Below are positions 9,824 to 18,768 of a stretch of DNA of 64,000 nucleotides, one piece after another (within the stretch, counting starts at the first letter, position 1; each line of letters begins with the position of its first letter). The notes under the pieces are model-generated. The model made no database searches, was not told where the DNA came from, and saw only the letters and a list, made by a program, of their open reading frames with translations. Position numbers and translations under genes: made by a program. The stretch is from Leptolyngbya sp. SIO1E4 (GTDB lineage: Bacteria; Cyanobacteriota; Cyanobacteriia; Phormidesmidales; Phormidesmidaceae), in NCBI GenBank assembly GCA_010672825.2, contig JAAHFU020000002.1:1004001-1068000 (forward strand), in the 5' to 3' direction.

Positions 9824-11242
9824 ATGGTTTCCACAGTTGAATCCCCCCAAACAAGTCTGAATTATTTGCCAACCGCCGTACCCTCTACCGGAGAGCACAG
9901 CCCTTCTCCCAACCAAGCCCTACTGCCCTTGACGGCTGAAGTGTCTCAAGATGATCATCTGGTGATTGGTGGGTGTGATGTCAATCAGCTTGTTCAACAA
10001 TTTGGGTCTCCCCTTTATATCCTAGACGAGACGACTTTAAGGACGACCTGTCAGCAGTATCGAGACGCCATGAAGCGCCATTATCCGGGCGAGTCTTTGG
10101 TGCTCTATGCGTCTAAGGCGTGGAGTTGCTTGGCCATTTGTGCCATTGTTAATAGTGAAGGTCTAGGCGTCGATGTCGTCTCTGGTGGAGAACTCTTCAC
10201 TGCTATTAAGGCAGGGGTATCCGCTGAACATCTCTATTTTCATGGCAACAATAAATCAGCAGCCGAGCTACAGTTCGGAATCGAAACCGGCTGCCGCATT
10301 GTGGTTGATAACTGGTACGAGCTGAAGCTGCTGACGCAGTTGCTAGACAGTGCAACTGCAGCTGTCCCTATTCTGCTGCGCATCACACCTGGTATTGAGT
10401 GCCATACCCATGAATACATTCGCACCGGGCATTTAGATAGTAAGTTCGGGTTTGATCCAGATCAGATAGAGGCGGTTTTTCAGTATGTTAGCAAGCACCC
10501 TCAGCTTCGGTGCATCGGTCTTCATGCCCACATTGGGTCTCAAATTTTTGAACTACAGCCCCACGCAGATTTGCCCGCAGTGATGGTGCAGTGGATTCAG
10601 CGAGCAGCTGAATATCAGTTACCCATTACTGAATTAGATATCGGCGGGGGGTTAGGAATTTGCTATACAGAAGCGGATGATCCTCCAAGTATTGAAAATT
10701 GGGTTAAAACGGTAGCTGTAGCCGTGACAAAAGCCTGTGCTGATCAGGGGATTACATTGCCTCGTTTATTGTGTGAGCCGGGGCGATCGCTGGTGGGGTC
10801 TGCTTGCGTGACTGCTTATACCATTGGCAGCCAAAAAATAGTTCCGGATATCCGCACTTATGTTGCGGTAGATGGAGGTATGTCAGATAATCCTCGCCCC
10901 ATTACCTATCAATCAGTTTATCGAGCCCTGGTGGCCAATCGTATGTCGGCTCCACTGACTGAGAAGACCACGTTAGCAGGTAAACACTGTGAATCTGGGG
11001 ATGTGGTAATTCAAGAAGCTTGGCTACCTGCCCTAGAGGCAGAAGATATTGTCGTCGTTCCGGGAACCGGTGCCTACAATTACAGCATGGCTTCAAACTA
11101 TAACAGGGTGCCAAGACCAGCCGCAGTTCTAGTGAGTGATGGAGAGGCCCATCTCATTATTCAGCGGGAAACGTTACAAGATCTAATTCGTCAGGATTAC
11201 TTACCAACAGCGCTCGTGCCAGATGCTTCTGTTGATGCATGA
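9824..11242 (+). CDS. lysA: Diaminopimelate decarboxylase
   Basis: Last enzyme of lysine biosynthesis: it decarboxylates meso-diaminopimelate to L-lysine with PLP. The 472-residue protein has an extra N-terminal stretch of about 45 residues before the fold III PLP barrel. The PLP lysine is in LYASKAWSC, the phosphate-binding glycines in DIGGGLGICY, and the C-terminal domain carries CEPGRSLVG and the substrate-side motif CESGDV. It is the first of a lysA-cdaA-uppS run on the plus strand, with 146 bp before cdaA. A 7-bp stem at 11292-11312 lies in that gap but lacks a T tract, so a separate terminator is uncertain. Confidence 0.96.
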   Translation: MVSTVESPQTSLNYLPTAVPSTGEHSPSPNQALLPLTAEVSQDDHLVIGGCDVNQLVQQFGSPLYILDETTLRTTCQQYRDAMKRHYPGESLVLYASKAWSCLAICAIVNSEGLGVDVVSGGELFTAIKAGVSAEHLYFHGNNKSAAELQFGIETGCRIVVDNWYELKLLTQLLDSATAAVPILLRITPGIECHTHEYIRTGHLDSKFGFDPDQIEAVFQYVSKHPQLRCIGLHAHIGSQIFELQPHADLPAVMVQWIQRAAEYQLPITELDIGGGLGICYTEADDPPSIENWVKTVAVAVTKACADQGITLPRLLCEPGRSLVGSACVTAYTIGSQKIVPDIRTYVAVDGGMSDNPRPITYQSVYRALVANRMSAPLTEKTTLAGKHCESGDVVIQEAWLPALEAEDIVVVPGTGAYNYSMASNYNRVPRPAAVLVSDGEAHLIIQRETLQDLIRQDYLPTALVPDASVDA

Positions 11243-11388
11243 ACAATCAAACACTCAAAGAAGGGCTGTGCCTATAGGGAGCCTAACTTTAGATGCCTAT
11301 TATTAAGGCATCAAAGAGGTGTTTGAGCCTTGAGAGGGCTTTAAAACCTCGTTGATATCACCCGTTAGATTACGCTACGGCACTGCAC

Positions 11389-12315
11389 ATGGGTCAATTC
11401 TGGGAGCAAGGGCAGATAATCCTCGAGTTTTTGAGAGGATGGCCATTGCGACTCCTAGATGGAGTGTTGGTTGTGCTGTTGGTGTATACCATCCTGGTAT
11501 TGATCGGTGAGCGCCGAACCCTGTGGATGGTGCGGGGATTTATCATTCTGCTATTGGCGGCTACCATCAGCCACAACATCGGTCTGGCTCTGTTAGGCTT
11601 TGTCCTCGATAAATTGGTGATTGGGGCTGCCGTTGCCATGGCGTTCATTTTGCAGGGAGAGTTTCGACGCTTGCTAGAGCAGATTGGCCGGGGGCGGTTG
11701 GGGCAACTGCTGGTCATTGCTGATGGTGAACCTGCAGCGCAGTCTGATAATTTCATCGATGAACTCGTGGACGCGGTCAAAGAGTTATCGCAAAATCGGA
11801 CTGGAGCGCTCATCATGGTGGAAACCGATCAGCCGATTGATGAGCGTGATTTTTCTGTGCCTGGGGTCAGGCTCAATGCAGAGATTTCGCGGGAGCTGTT
11901 GCAAACTATTTTTCAGACGAGTACGTTGCTCCATGATGGTGCAGTGTTGATTCGAGGGTCTCGGGTGATTGCAGCAGGTGTGATTTTGCCAATTTCAGAG
12001 CGCTTGGCCTCACGCCAATTGGGGACTCGACATCGGGCGGCTATGGGGATTACCGAACGCGTAGAAAATTGCCTCTGTATTGTGGTTTCTGAAGAAACTG
12101 GATCGATTTCTCTCGCTGAACGAGGAAAGTTAAACCGTCCTCTAACCAGCAGTAAACTAAGGGAGCTGTTAGCTACCAGGCTGTCTCTGTCAGTGGATGG
12201 AGATTCTATGACACCGCAGCTACGCAGTCTTAGCAAGCGGCTACGGAGTCAGGGCCGATCGCTCCTACAGCATGTATTGCGCTTACCATCGTCCGCCTCT
12301 CGGGGAAAAAAATGA
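11389..12315 (+). CDS. cdaA: CdaA-type diadenylate cyclase
   Basis: Membrane-bound enzyme that makes the second messenger c-di-AMP from two ATP. The first about 90 residues contain three hydrophobic segments, as in CdaA/YbbP, followed by the DAC domain with both signature motifs: [10 protein letters not shown] and the RHRAAMG loop. About 60 basic C-terminal residues follow the catalytic domain. No CdaR or GlmM gene is adjacent, unlike the cdaA-cdaR-glmM order of Firmicutes. Its last four bases overlap the uppS start (ATGA), which points to translational coupling with cell-wall lipid carrier synthesis. Confidence 0.95.
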   Translation: MGQFWEQGQIILEFLRGWPLRLLDGVLVVLLVYTILVLIGERRTLWMVRGFIILLLAATISHNIGLALLGFVLDKLVIGAAVAMAFILQGEFRRLLEQIGRGRLGQLLVIADGEPAAQSDNFIDELVDAVKELSQNRTGALIMVETDQPIDERDFSVPGVRLNAEISRELLQTIFQTSTLLHDGAVLIRGSRVIAAGVILPISERLASRQLGTRHRAAMGITERVENCLCIVVSEETGSISLAERGKLNRPLTSSKLRELLATRLSLSVDGDSMTPQLRSLSKRLRSQGRSLLQHVLRLPSSASRGKK

Positions 12316-13061
12316 CCGCTGAGCCCCTTGTGAAATCGTCTTTGCCCACCGATCTACACGCTGACCGTTTGCCCCATCATGTTGCTGTCATTATGGATGG
12401 CAACGGACGGTGGGCTCAACAACGAGGGTTGCCGCGCATTATGGGCCACCGGCGGGGTGTAGATACCTTAAAAAAATTGCTGCGGCGCTGCCAAGACTGG
12501 GGCATTTCAGCCTTAACAGCCTATGCATTTTCGACAGAAAATTGGGGGCGCCCCCTTGAAGAGGTGGAGTTCTTGATGACGCTGTTTGAACGCGTGCTGC
12601 GTCAGGAGCTGGCTGAAATGATGGCGGAGAAGGTGCGAATTCAGTTTGTGGGCAATTTGGCAGCGCTCCCCCCTTCTTTACAGGAAGAAATTGATCGCGC
12701 GGTAAAACAGACGCGCGATAATCCGGGAATTCGGTTCACGGTGGCGACCAACTATGGCGGACGTCAGGAAATTGTTCAAGCTTGCCGGGCGATCGCAGCC
12801 CAAGTCAAGCAGGGCCACCTTGCTCCAGAAGAAATTGATGAATCGATGTTTAGCCACTACCTTTACACAGCCGGGCTGAGCGATCCAGACCTGCTGATTC
12901 GCACCAGTGGTGAAATGCGTATTAGCAATTTTTTGCTATGGCAGCTAGCCTATGCCGAGCTGTATGTGACGGATACGCTCTGGCCCAATTTTGATGAGGG
13001 TGAATTTCATCGAGCCCTCTGTGCCTATCAAAAGCGCGATCGCCGTTTTGGCAAGGTGTAG
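12312..13061 (+). CDS. uppS: Isoprenyl transferase (undecaprenyl diphosphate synthase)
   Basis: cis-Prenyltransferase that elongates farnesyl diphosphate to the C55 carrier lipid for peptidoglycan and polysaccharide export. The protein is 249 residues, the usual size. The catalytic aspartate is in [14 protein letters not shown], with the substrate-binding AYAFSTENW and the C-terminal [15 protein letters not shown] motif also present. The ATG overlaps the cdaA stop by 4 nt. It is the last gene of the plus-strand run; downstream is a 96-bp dispersed repeat and a convergent gene. Confidence 0.96.
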   Translation: MTAEPLVKSSLPTDLHADRLPHHVAVIMDGNGRWAQQRGLPRIMGHRRGVDTLKKLLRRCQDWGISALTAYAFSTENWGRPLEEVEFLMTLFERVLRQELAEMMAEKVRIQFVGNLAALPPSLQEEIDRAVKQTRDNPGIRFTVATNYGGRQEIVQACRAIAAQVKQGHLAPEEIDESMFSHYLYTAGLSDPDLLIRTSGEMRISNFLLWQLAYAELYVTDTLWPNFDEGEFHRALCAYQKRDRRFGKV

Positions 13062-13149
13062 TCGGGTAAAGGGTTGCATTCAAATCAGGCAAGCCGTTAA
13101 GCAAGCGACGGTTCGGTATCGGGTTTACACCGAACCGCGATACACCTGT

Positions 13150-13245
13150 TATAGCCTTGTTCAGTTGAGTCCAGTACATCTGGGTCAAGACAGGGTCTAG
13201 GGTTTGGGGTCTAGGGTGTGCTTGATTAGCCTGCATACCGCTATA
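13150..13245 (+). repeat. 96-bp dispersed repeat, copy A
   Basis: This element begins TATAGCC and ends CCGCTATA, giving short inverted ends (TATAGC/GCTATA). By eye it is about four fifths identical to copy B (20017-20112, inverted) and clearly related to copy C (42059-42154); all three are exactly 96 bp. It sits in the gap between convergent uppS and the Lin0512 gene. The rest of the 13062-13299 gap holds nothing recognised. No transposase gene or target-site duplication was seen. Confidence 0.8.
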
Positions 13246-13299
13246 TCTCGCTCTGGGCTCAATCCCTTTCGCTACTTGTTGAACCGAATTTGCCAGGGT

Positions 13300-13662
13300 C
13301 TAGGCGGGAATAGACACCGTGACTGCTGCAATTGCAACGTACATGTCATCGTTTTTGTCATCGAGTTCAGGAATAGCCCGGCCTGGGACAATCATGCCCC
13401 CAGCTTCAAGGGTTAGGGTCTTTTGTCCAAAGGGAAGAACGGCTAACACGTCATCCTGGCGTACAGATTCTGGAAAGGGTACGGCAACTTGCACGGATAC
13501 CCTCATCTCGTTAGGGTGCTGGAGACCTGCGACCTCCCATACCCCGGGCAAAGCATTGTGGGCGATCGCATTGCGAACAGCACGGGCTGCCGCAACGGTC
13601 GGGTCTTGACCATGCTGGTCGACCCCCATGCCCATCTCAATCACCAATCGTTTTTGATTCAT
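13300..13662 (-). CDS. Lin0512 family protein
   Basis: A 120-residue protein of the Lin0512 family, a small widespread group of unknown function. Diagnostic features are IEMGMGVDQHGQDPT at the N-terminus followed by AAARAVRNAIAHNALPG, then a basic/acidic core ending in MYVAIAAVTVSI. Length matches the family. It is 15 bp upstream of the next gene on the same strand, so the two are probably co-transcribed with that gene downstream in the coordinate sense but upstream in transcription. Confidence 0.85.
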   Translation of the reverse strand: MNQKRLVIEMGMGVDQHGQDPTVAAARAVRNAIAHNALPGVWEVAGLQHPNEMRVSVQVAVPFPESVRQDDVLAVLPFGQKTLTLEAGGMIVPGRAIPELDDKNDDMYVAIAAVTVSIPA

Positions 13663-13677
13663 GCCTGCTGACCAAGG

Positions 13678-14190
13678 TTATGAGGCAGGGGCCTGGTAGC
13701 CCTGAAGGTTTTCAGGGCGAAACTGTCGAATAATGGGAGTCGCCAGGCGGATATCGGTTTCTGATCCTTGCACCACCAACAAATATTTGCCCTCATTTAA
13801 GCGGTTGCGGTAAGACATGGCATCCCCGCTGCCAATGGCTGCTCCGGCACCGCCGCCGACAAAGAAGGCCCCTAAGGCCCCTGAACCTGCCCCCAGCAAC
13901 CCGCCCAAAATTTGATTTCCGAAAGTGCCTGCCCAAGGGAAGGTATCCAGACCTGTGATGGCGTTAAAAGAGAACCCAGCAATAAAGCCAAAGGGCACGA
14001 GCCAAACCATCATCAGCCGTACCTGTCTCCAGGCCGGATCGGCTGGATCAATCAGACCATATTCGTCGGCGCTTTTGTAGCCCTTTCCCAAGATAGACAC
14101 TGCTTTCATGGAAAATTTGGCCGCTTCGAGGGCTGAATAAGCTGCCTCAGCTTTGATGCGATCGCTTAAAACAGCGACGAGATAGTTCAT
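13678..14190 (-). CDS. Glycine-rich small membrane protein, unknown
   Basis: The ATG at 14190 starts MNYLVAVLSDR and gives 170 residues; an upstream extension to 14274 is possible but looks non-coding. It has a soluble N-terminal portion (about 1-50) with a stress-protein-like pattern (AEAAYSALEAAKF), two hydrophobic segments (about 58-80 and 88-125), the second very rich in Gly/Ala (LLGAGSGALGAFFVGGGAGA), and a C-terminal soluble portion containing KYLLVVQGSETDI. The alternation suggests a cytoplasmic-facing two-pass protein. I do not recognise a characterised homologue. It probably shares a transcript with the Lin0512 gene 15 bp further on. Confidence 0.65.
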   Translation of the reverse strand: MNYLVAVLSDRIKAEAAYSALEAAKFSMKAVSILGKGYKSADEYGLIDPADPAWRQVRLMMVWLVPFGFIAGFSFNAITGLDTFPWAGTFGNQILGGLLGAGSGALGAFFVGGGAGAAIGSGDAMSYRNRLNEGKYLLVVQGSETDIRLATPIIRQFRPENLQGYQAPAS

Positions 14191-14311
14191 GGTTAGAAGG
14201 GATGATACACAAAACTCATTATTGCGTGGAAAGGGGATGAGGAGATGCATCGTTGACCATCTGCTATCGGTCACCCGCGATCAGCCGTACCTGTCTAATT
14301 GCCGACCTGCT

Positions 14312-15121
14312 TCACTCTTCTGCGCGCTGCCGAAACAAATGGCTATGTTCAGGGTTGTAAAGGCGCGATCGTGCAGGGGCAGCCGCTAGTGCCGGGCTGA
14401 TGACATATAAGGTCGTGCGAATTAAATCTTCTTGCTGGGTGGTAGCAGCCATTGCTGACAAAGGTACGGTCAGGATGCGCTCGTCTGGCCACCCTAGGCG
14501 ATAGCAGATGGCAACGGGGGTATCTGCTGGATAATGCGCCATTAGCTGAGCTTGAGCCGCTTCAACATGCCGAGCACTTAGGTACAGACACAGGCTGGTT
14601 TGGTGAGCGGCCAATGAAGCCAGTTCCTCCGTTGCAGGTACCTGGGTGCGGCCGCTAATGCGAGTCAAAATGATGGACTGCACTACCCCTGGAATGGTCA
14701 ATTCAGCATTGAGCTTAGCGGCGGCTGCCTGAAACGCGCTGATGCCTGGAATCACCTCAAAAGGCACGGCTGCTTCTGATAGCGCCTGAATTTGCTCATG
14801 AATAGCGCTGTAGAGGCTGGGATCTCCAGAGTGCAAGCGCACGACAGATTTGCCCGAGCGAACCCGTTCCACCATGAGGGGCAGGATGCTTTCTAGGGTC
14901 ATGCTGGCTGTCCCGATTTTTTCGGCGTCTGGTTTGGCCCAGCTGAGAACCTGGCGAGGGACGAGGGAGTTGGCATATACGATAACGTCTGCCTGTTGGA
15001 GTAACCGCTGCCCTCGAATGGTGATCAAATCAGGGTCTCCTGGCCCTGCTCCGAGAATGTAAACGCCTGGGGTGAGGGTGGGTGTGGAGGCTGAGGCAAC
15101 TGGCTCAACGGAAAGTGTCAT
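14312..15121 (-). CDS. cobM: Precorrin-4 C11-methyltransferase
   Basis: S-adenosylmethionine-dependent methyltransferase of the corrin ring pathway (CobM/CbiF), acting at C11 during cobalamin synthesis. The N-terminal GAGPGDPDLIT and the VRLHSGDPSLYSAIHEQ motif are diagnostic of the tetrapyrrole methylase fold, with the CobM-type PGISAFQAAAAKL and ISGRTQVP segments following. The protein is 269 residues, the usual length. No other cob gene lies nearby, as is common in cyanobacteria. It starts 29 bp after the VOC-domain gene at 15151-15726 on the same strand. Confidence 0.94.
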   Translation of the reverse strand: MTLSVEPVASASTPTLTPGVYILGAGPGDPDLITIRGQRLLQQADVIVYANSLVPRQVLSWAKPDAEKIGTASMTLESILPLMVERVRSGKSVVRLHSGDPSLYSAIHEQIQALSEAAVPFEVIPGISAFQAAAAKLNAELTIPGVVQSIILTRISGRTQVPATEELASLAAHQTSLCLYLSARHVEAAQAQLMAHYPADTPVAICYRLGWPDERILTVPLSAMAATTQQEDLIRTTLYVISPALAAAPARSRLYNPEHSHLFRQRAEE

Positions 15122-15150
15122 AAGGGGGGGAAGCGTTCTCCTGCAGGTAT

Positions 15151-15726
15151 TTAGCTAGAAATTTCTGCCATTTCAATTACGCGGCCTTCGTAATCTTTGA
15201 CCAGAAAATTGAGGGGCTTATCTCGTCGAATTTTGTGACGGAGACCGCGAGTTTGCACCCGCATCAAAATTTGCTCTAGACAGTCTTGGTCGAAACAAAC
15301 ATGGCGCTGGCGGTCGCGATGCCCCCGGCTAGCTCCGCTAATGACATGCAGCTGTGTATTCTTTTTGAGCTGATACCATAAGCCATCAGGCAAGTTATAC
15401 GGTTGCCCCATGCCCCCGATGTCGCTGGAGTACAGGGGGTCGATAGCGGTTGTGCCTAAGGTTTGTTCGTAGTTGTAATAGTAGTGAAGAGGCACGTCTG
15501 CCGTTTGCATTTGCAGCATCCCCTCATAGAACCGGCGAGCGACTTCTAGATCAGAAACCATAATTGTGTGGACTTTAGGTGCGCTGCTTAAGAACATCCA
15601 CATCGCCCCGGCATAGCCCACTAGCAGCAGCACCATGATGCCCTGGGTAGAAAAGAGGTCGACGGGTAATCCTAAGCCCAGCAGAAAAGCAGGCATACTG
15701 TTCCACAACACGTTTACAATACTCAC
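15151..15726 (-). CDS. Membrane-anchored VOC (glyoxalase-like) protein
   Basis: A 191-residue protein with a hydrophobic N-terminal region (about 5-48, probably two membrane segments) and then a vicinal-oxygen-chelate domain. The VOC part begins KVHTIMVSDLEVARRFYEGML and ends FLVKDYEGRVIEMAEI, with candidate metal ligands H and E at the strand ends. The substrate is unknown. The gene is 29 bp upstream of cobM, so co-transcription is likely, but no functional link is established. It diverges from the sigma-like gene across about 305 bp. Confidence 0.75.
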   Translation of the reverse strand: MSIVNVLWNSMPAFLLGLGLPVDLFSTQGIMVLLLVGYAGAMWMFLSSAPKVHTIMVSDLEVARRFYEGMLQMQTADVPLHYYYNYEQTLGTTAIDPLYSSDIGGMGQPYNLPDGLWYQLKKNTQLHVISGASRGHRDRQRHVCFDQDCLEQILMRVQTRGLRHKIRRDKPLNFLVKDYEGRVIEMAEISS

Positions 15727-16031
15727 TCGCTATTTATCTATTGACGTCTATCTTTACAAGGACTGAAAGTTGAATCAGGTGATCGTGCGCTTTCGTTGGT
15801 CGCAGTCATCACTTTCACTCCGGCTTCTTAACCCAGTTTATCAAGGGCATTTAGGTGATTTCAGAAAATTCACTATCAGCAGGCGGCAGGCCAGCCCTAT
15901 TGTGAACAAGATTAAGGACAGACTGCGCATTTAACCCGGGGTTTTGTAAAAAAATCGGTTTTCTCTTGGAAAACTGTGGTTATATTAAGAGCAATTTGTC
16001 GATCGCTATTGTCTTCGCTAACTCACCCGTC
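15727..16031. other. Divergent promoter region
   Basis: This 305-bp gap separates the divergent VOC gene and the sigma-like gene and must hold both promoters. An A-rich run near 15949-15955 is visible. I found no well-spaced promoter pair, hairpin or repeat I would defend. Confidence 0.3.
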
Positions 16032-16730
16032 GTGCAAATTCCTAGTTTCCCTGAATGTAATCACCCCATTGTCCAGCAGCTTGGGCATTTGAGCGATCGC
16101 GAATTGTTAGTGCATTTTAAGGCCGAACCAGAGGTTGGAAAATACTTTTCGACGATTTTTTGTCGCTACAGCCCGGTGGTCTACAGCCTCATCAGTCATT
16201 CTGCTCGCTCTCCGGTTCAGGCAGAATATCTATTCGCCTTAACCTGGCGGCATATCTTGAACGAACTGGGTGGCTTAGAACTTCCTCCCGCTGATGCTGC
16301 TATCGGTAGCGAGGATGCCCAGGGCCGTTCTCTGTCTCTGCAGAGCTGGTTGATTAACGTAACAGCCCTTTGCATTAACCAAGTTGTTCTCCCTGAAGTT
16401 GAAGATATTCACTATTCCTTAGCACAGGCCTCACCCCCCTTATGGTGCTATGTGGAGCGTGCGCTAGATCGGCTAGATCCCTTAGAGCGTCTTATCTTAG
16501 TCATGGCTCAAACCTTCCGGTGGAGTGATACCCGTATTTCAGCCTACTTGCAGGCAGAGGGGGAACGCATTGCTCCGGCAGAAGTGGCGGTACGACTTCG
16601 TCAGGCGGCTCAAAATTTAGAAACGGCTCTGCCCGAAGATATTCGGGCACTCTATCTAGAGCATTCATTCTTGAATGGATCTGCCCAGGATTTGCCAGAA
16701 CTGATGGCCTCTGTCCCGGTTACAGACTGA
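16032..16730 (+). CDS. Sigma-70-like regulatory protein (cyanobacterial family)
   Basis: A 233-residue protein from a GTG at 16032; the frame also opens with a TTG at 15966, but the GTG start (VQIPSFPECNHP) looks like the natural N-terminus. The region SDRELLVHF...YFSTIFCRYSPVVYSLI resembles sigma region 2 of ECF-type factors, and RALDRLDPLERLILVMAQTF followed by a degenerate helix-turn-helix (about 165-215) resembles region 4. The region 4 DNA-recognition helix is poorly conserved, so it may be a sigma-like regulator rather than a full sigma factor. A TPR gene follows 48 bp downstream on the same strand. Confidence 0.6.
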   Translation: MQIPSFPECNHPIVQQLGHLSDRELLVHFKAEPEVGKYFSTIFCRYSPVVYSLISHSARSPVQAEYLFALTWRHILNELGGLELPPADAAIGSEDAQGRSLSLQSWLINVTALCINQVVLPEVEDIHYSLAQASPPLWCYVERALDRLDPLERLILVMAQTFRWSDTRISAYLQAEGERIAPAEVAVRLRQAAQNLETALPEDIRALYLEHSFLNGSAQDLPELMASVPVTD

Positions 16731-16778
16731 TCTGGTGGTTCTCGGTTTGCGAATTCCTCCTCAGGGGTTGCCATAACC

Positions 16779-17825
16779 ATGCGCCTTAAACGTGCCTCAA
16801 ACTTGCTGACGACGACTGCGATCGCGAGCCTACTTTTGGTGTTGCCAGGTAGGGCCTCTGAGCAGCTTGAGCAGCAGCTTGATATTCACCCGAATAACCG
16901 GACTCAAAGTCAAGCCAGGGATGTTGCAGACCAGTTGCTGCGCCTTGGACATCAAGAAATCGAAACAGATAACTACGAGGCTGGGATTGCCGCTTGGTAT
17001 CGAGCCATTGATATTTACATTACCCTGGGCGACTTTGCCTCTGCGGGGCTGGCCTATGAATACATTGGCCGCATCTATGCTGACCTAGGGCGCCATAGTG
17101 AGGCAGAAGGGGCTATCCGGCGCCGCTTGGCCATTGCCCAAGATCAGGTTGACTTTCAAGGTCAAGTTGATGGATTTAATAACCTCGGCAGTGTTCTAAT
17201 TCAGCGAGGACATGTGCCTCAAGCGCAAGCAGCGTTTGAGTCGGCTTTGGTGATTGCCGAAGACATTGAAGATTGGGCTGGGCTGGGCCTATCGCTGAGT
17301 AATCTAGGGATGGTCGCCAGGATTCAAGGTGACTTGTCAGCGGCCCAAAACTATTATGAAGCGGCCACTAACTACCGTCTAAGGGCGGGAGACCTGGTGG
17401 GGCAGGCACATTCTTCCAATAGCCTGGGGCAGCTATATCAGCAGCTAGGAGAAGATGGCAAAGCCTTGGGGGCATTTTTAGTTGCTCGTCGTGCTGCTGC
17501 TGAGGCTGATCATCTGCAGACGCTGTTGCCTGCCTTAGATGGCCTCATCGACATTTACAGCGATCGCGGTGATTTGAGGCAAGTCCAGCAATATCTGGAT
17601 GAACGCATTGCAGTGACCGAAAGCAGTGATGCGAATCTAGCCCAGCGGTTAGGAACCTTGATTCAACTGGGGGAGTATTACGAACAAATTGAGGACCCCT
17701 TAGCCGCACAGGATGTCTATCAGCAGGCACTAGTCCTGGCTCAGCAATTGGAAGATGTGCGAAAGGAAACGTTTCTCCGCAATCGGCTTCAGGTCGTTCA
17801 ATTTCAGCCCAGTAACCGCCAGTAG
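16779..17825 (+). CDS. Exported TPR-repeat protein
   Basis: A 348-residue protein with a cleavable-looking signal peptide (hydrophobic core ATAIASLLLVLPG, likely cut near residue 26). The rest is tetratricopeptide repeats, about seven units, with the pattern GLAYEYIGRIYADLGRHSEA and FNNLGSVLIQRGHVPQAQAA. These form a protein-binding superhelix, probably in the periplasm. No enzymatic domain is present. It lies 48 bp after the sigma-like gene, and the pair may be an operon. Confidence 0.82.
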   Translation: MRLKRASNLLTTTAIASLLLVLPGRASEQLEQQLDIHPNNRTQSQARDVADQLLRLGHQEIETDNYEAGIAAWYRAIDIYITLGDFASAGLAYEYIGRIYADLGRHSEAEGAIRRRLAIAQDQVDFQGQVDGFNNLGSVLIQRGHVPQAQAAFESALVIAEDIEDWAGLGLSLSNLGMVARIQGDLSAAQNYYEAATNYRLRAGDLVGQAHSSNSLGQLYQQLGEDGKALGAFLVARRAAAEADHLQTLLPALDGLIDIYSDRGDLRQVQQYLDERIAVTESSDANLAQRLGTLIQLGEYYEQIEDPLAAQDVYQQALVLAQQLEDVRKETFLRNRLQVVQFQPSNRQ

Positions 17826-17878
17826 CCGTGTTGAGTAACGAGAATTGAGTGGGGGGGAGTGCTTTGTGTGCTTCACGG

Positions 17879-18643
17879 CTAGCCTACTCCGGCTAACTGC
17901 ATCCGACTGAGGAAGGTTTGTAGGCGCTCACTCTTTGGATTCGTGATGATCTCATAGGCGTTCCCCTCTTCCTCTACCAGCCCTTGATTGAGAAAAATGA
18001 CCCGATTGGCGACATCACGGGCAAACTGCATCTCGTGGGTGACGATGGCCATGGTCATGCCTTCTTCAGCGAGCTGCTTCATGACCTCAAGTACTTCTCC
18101 AACCAGTTCTGGATCGAGGGCGCTAGTTGGTTCATCAAACAGCATGATATCTGGCTGCATGCAGAGGGCTCGGGCGATTGCGACCCGCTGCTTCTGACCC
18201 CCCGAGAGTTGCTCTGGATAGGCATGCCCTTTTTCTACCAGGCCCACCTTGGCTAAAAAATGGCTGGCAAGTTCGCGACTTTCTTTCTTGGCTCGACCCA
18301 GTACTTTTTGAGGCGCCAGGGTTAAATTTTCTAGCACGGTCATGTGGGGAAACAGGTTGAACTGTTGAAAAACCATTCCCACCTGAGCCCGCAGCCGCTG
18401 CAGTTGTTTCCGGGAGAGATCAGCGCTGGAAAGATCCATCCCATTTACTTGGAGTTCCCCCCCGTTGATAGTCTCTAACCGGTTGAAGCACCGCAGCAAC
18501 GTGCTTTTACCACAACCCGAGGTGCCAATGATGGCCACCACCTCTCCAGCATTTATCTGTCCACTTAACCCTTTCAGTACTTCTAAGGGGCCATAACTCT
18601 TGTAGAGTTCGCGAAACAGAATGGCGGGTTGATTTTCTGGCAT
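17879..18643 (-). CDS. Polar amino-acid ABC transporter ATP-binding protein
   Basis: GlnQ-type ATPase that would power import of an amino acid. Walker A is GTSGCGKST, the Q-loop region [17 protein letters not shown] is typical of this class, the signature is [15 protein letters not shown], and Walker B is [13 protein letters not shown]. The ATG at 18643 is chosen over a GTG two codons upstream, giving 254 residues, the normal size. A binding-protein gene diverges from it 126 bp away, but no permease gene is adjacent on either side, so the transmembrane subunit must lie elsewhere. Confidence 0.93.
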   Translation of the reverse strand: MPENQPAILFRELYKSYGPLEVLKGLSGQINAGEVVAIIGTSGCGKSTLLRCFNRLETINGGELQVNGMDLSSADLSRKQLQRLRAQVGMVFQQFNLFPHMTVLENLTLAPQKVLGRAKKESRELASHFLAKVGLVEKGHAYPEQLSGGQKQRVAIARALCMQPDIMLFDEPTSALDPELVGEVLEVMKQLAEEGMTMAIVTHEMQFARDVANRVIFLNQGLVEEEGNAYEIITNPKSERLQTFLSRMQLAGVG

Positions 18644-18768
18644 GATCACACAAATCTAGTTCTGTAATGAATGCTGCATTTACAAAAGCATTCGGAAATT
18701 TATCATCAGGAGGTTTGCAGTATCGTATCGTGTATATCCAGAATTGCGGTGAGAGGAAAGATTACGTT

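Noticed and set aside
13150-13245. Short open frame shared by all three copies of the 96-bp repeat (about 29 codons, with QMYW-type sequence)
   Set aside because: Differences among copies fall at all codon positions and change amino acids freely, so there is no sign of selection on a protein; the shared frame follows from DNA similarity.
15122-15150. Cobalamin riboswitch near cobM
   Set aside because: The gap before cobM is only 29 bp, and no B12-box-like sequence or large structured leader is seen upstream of the VOC gene.
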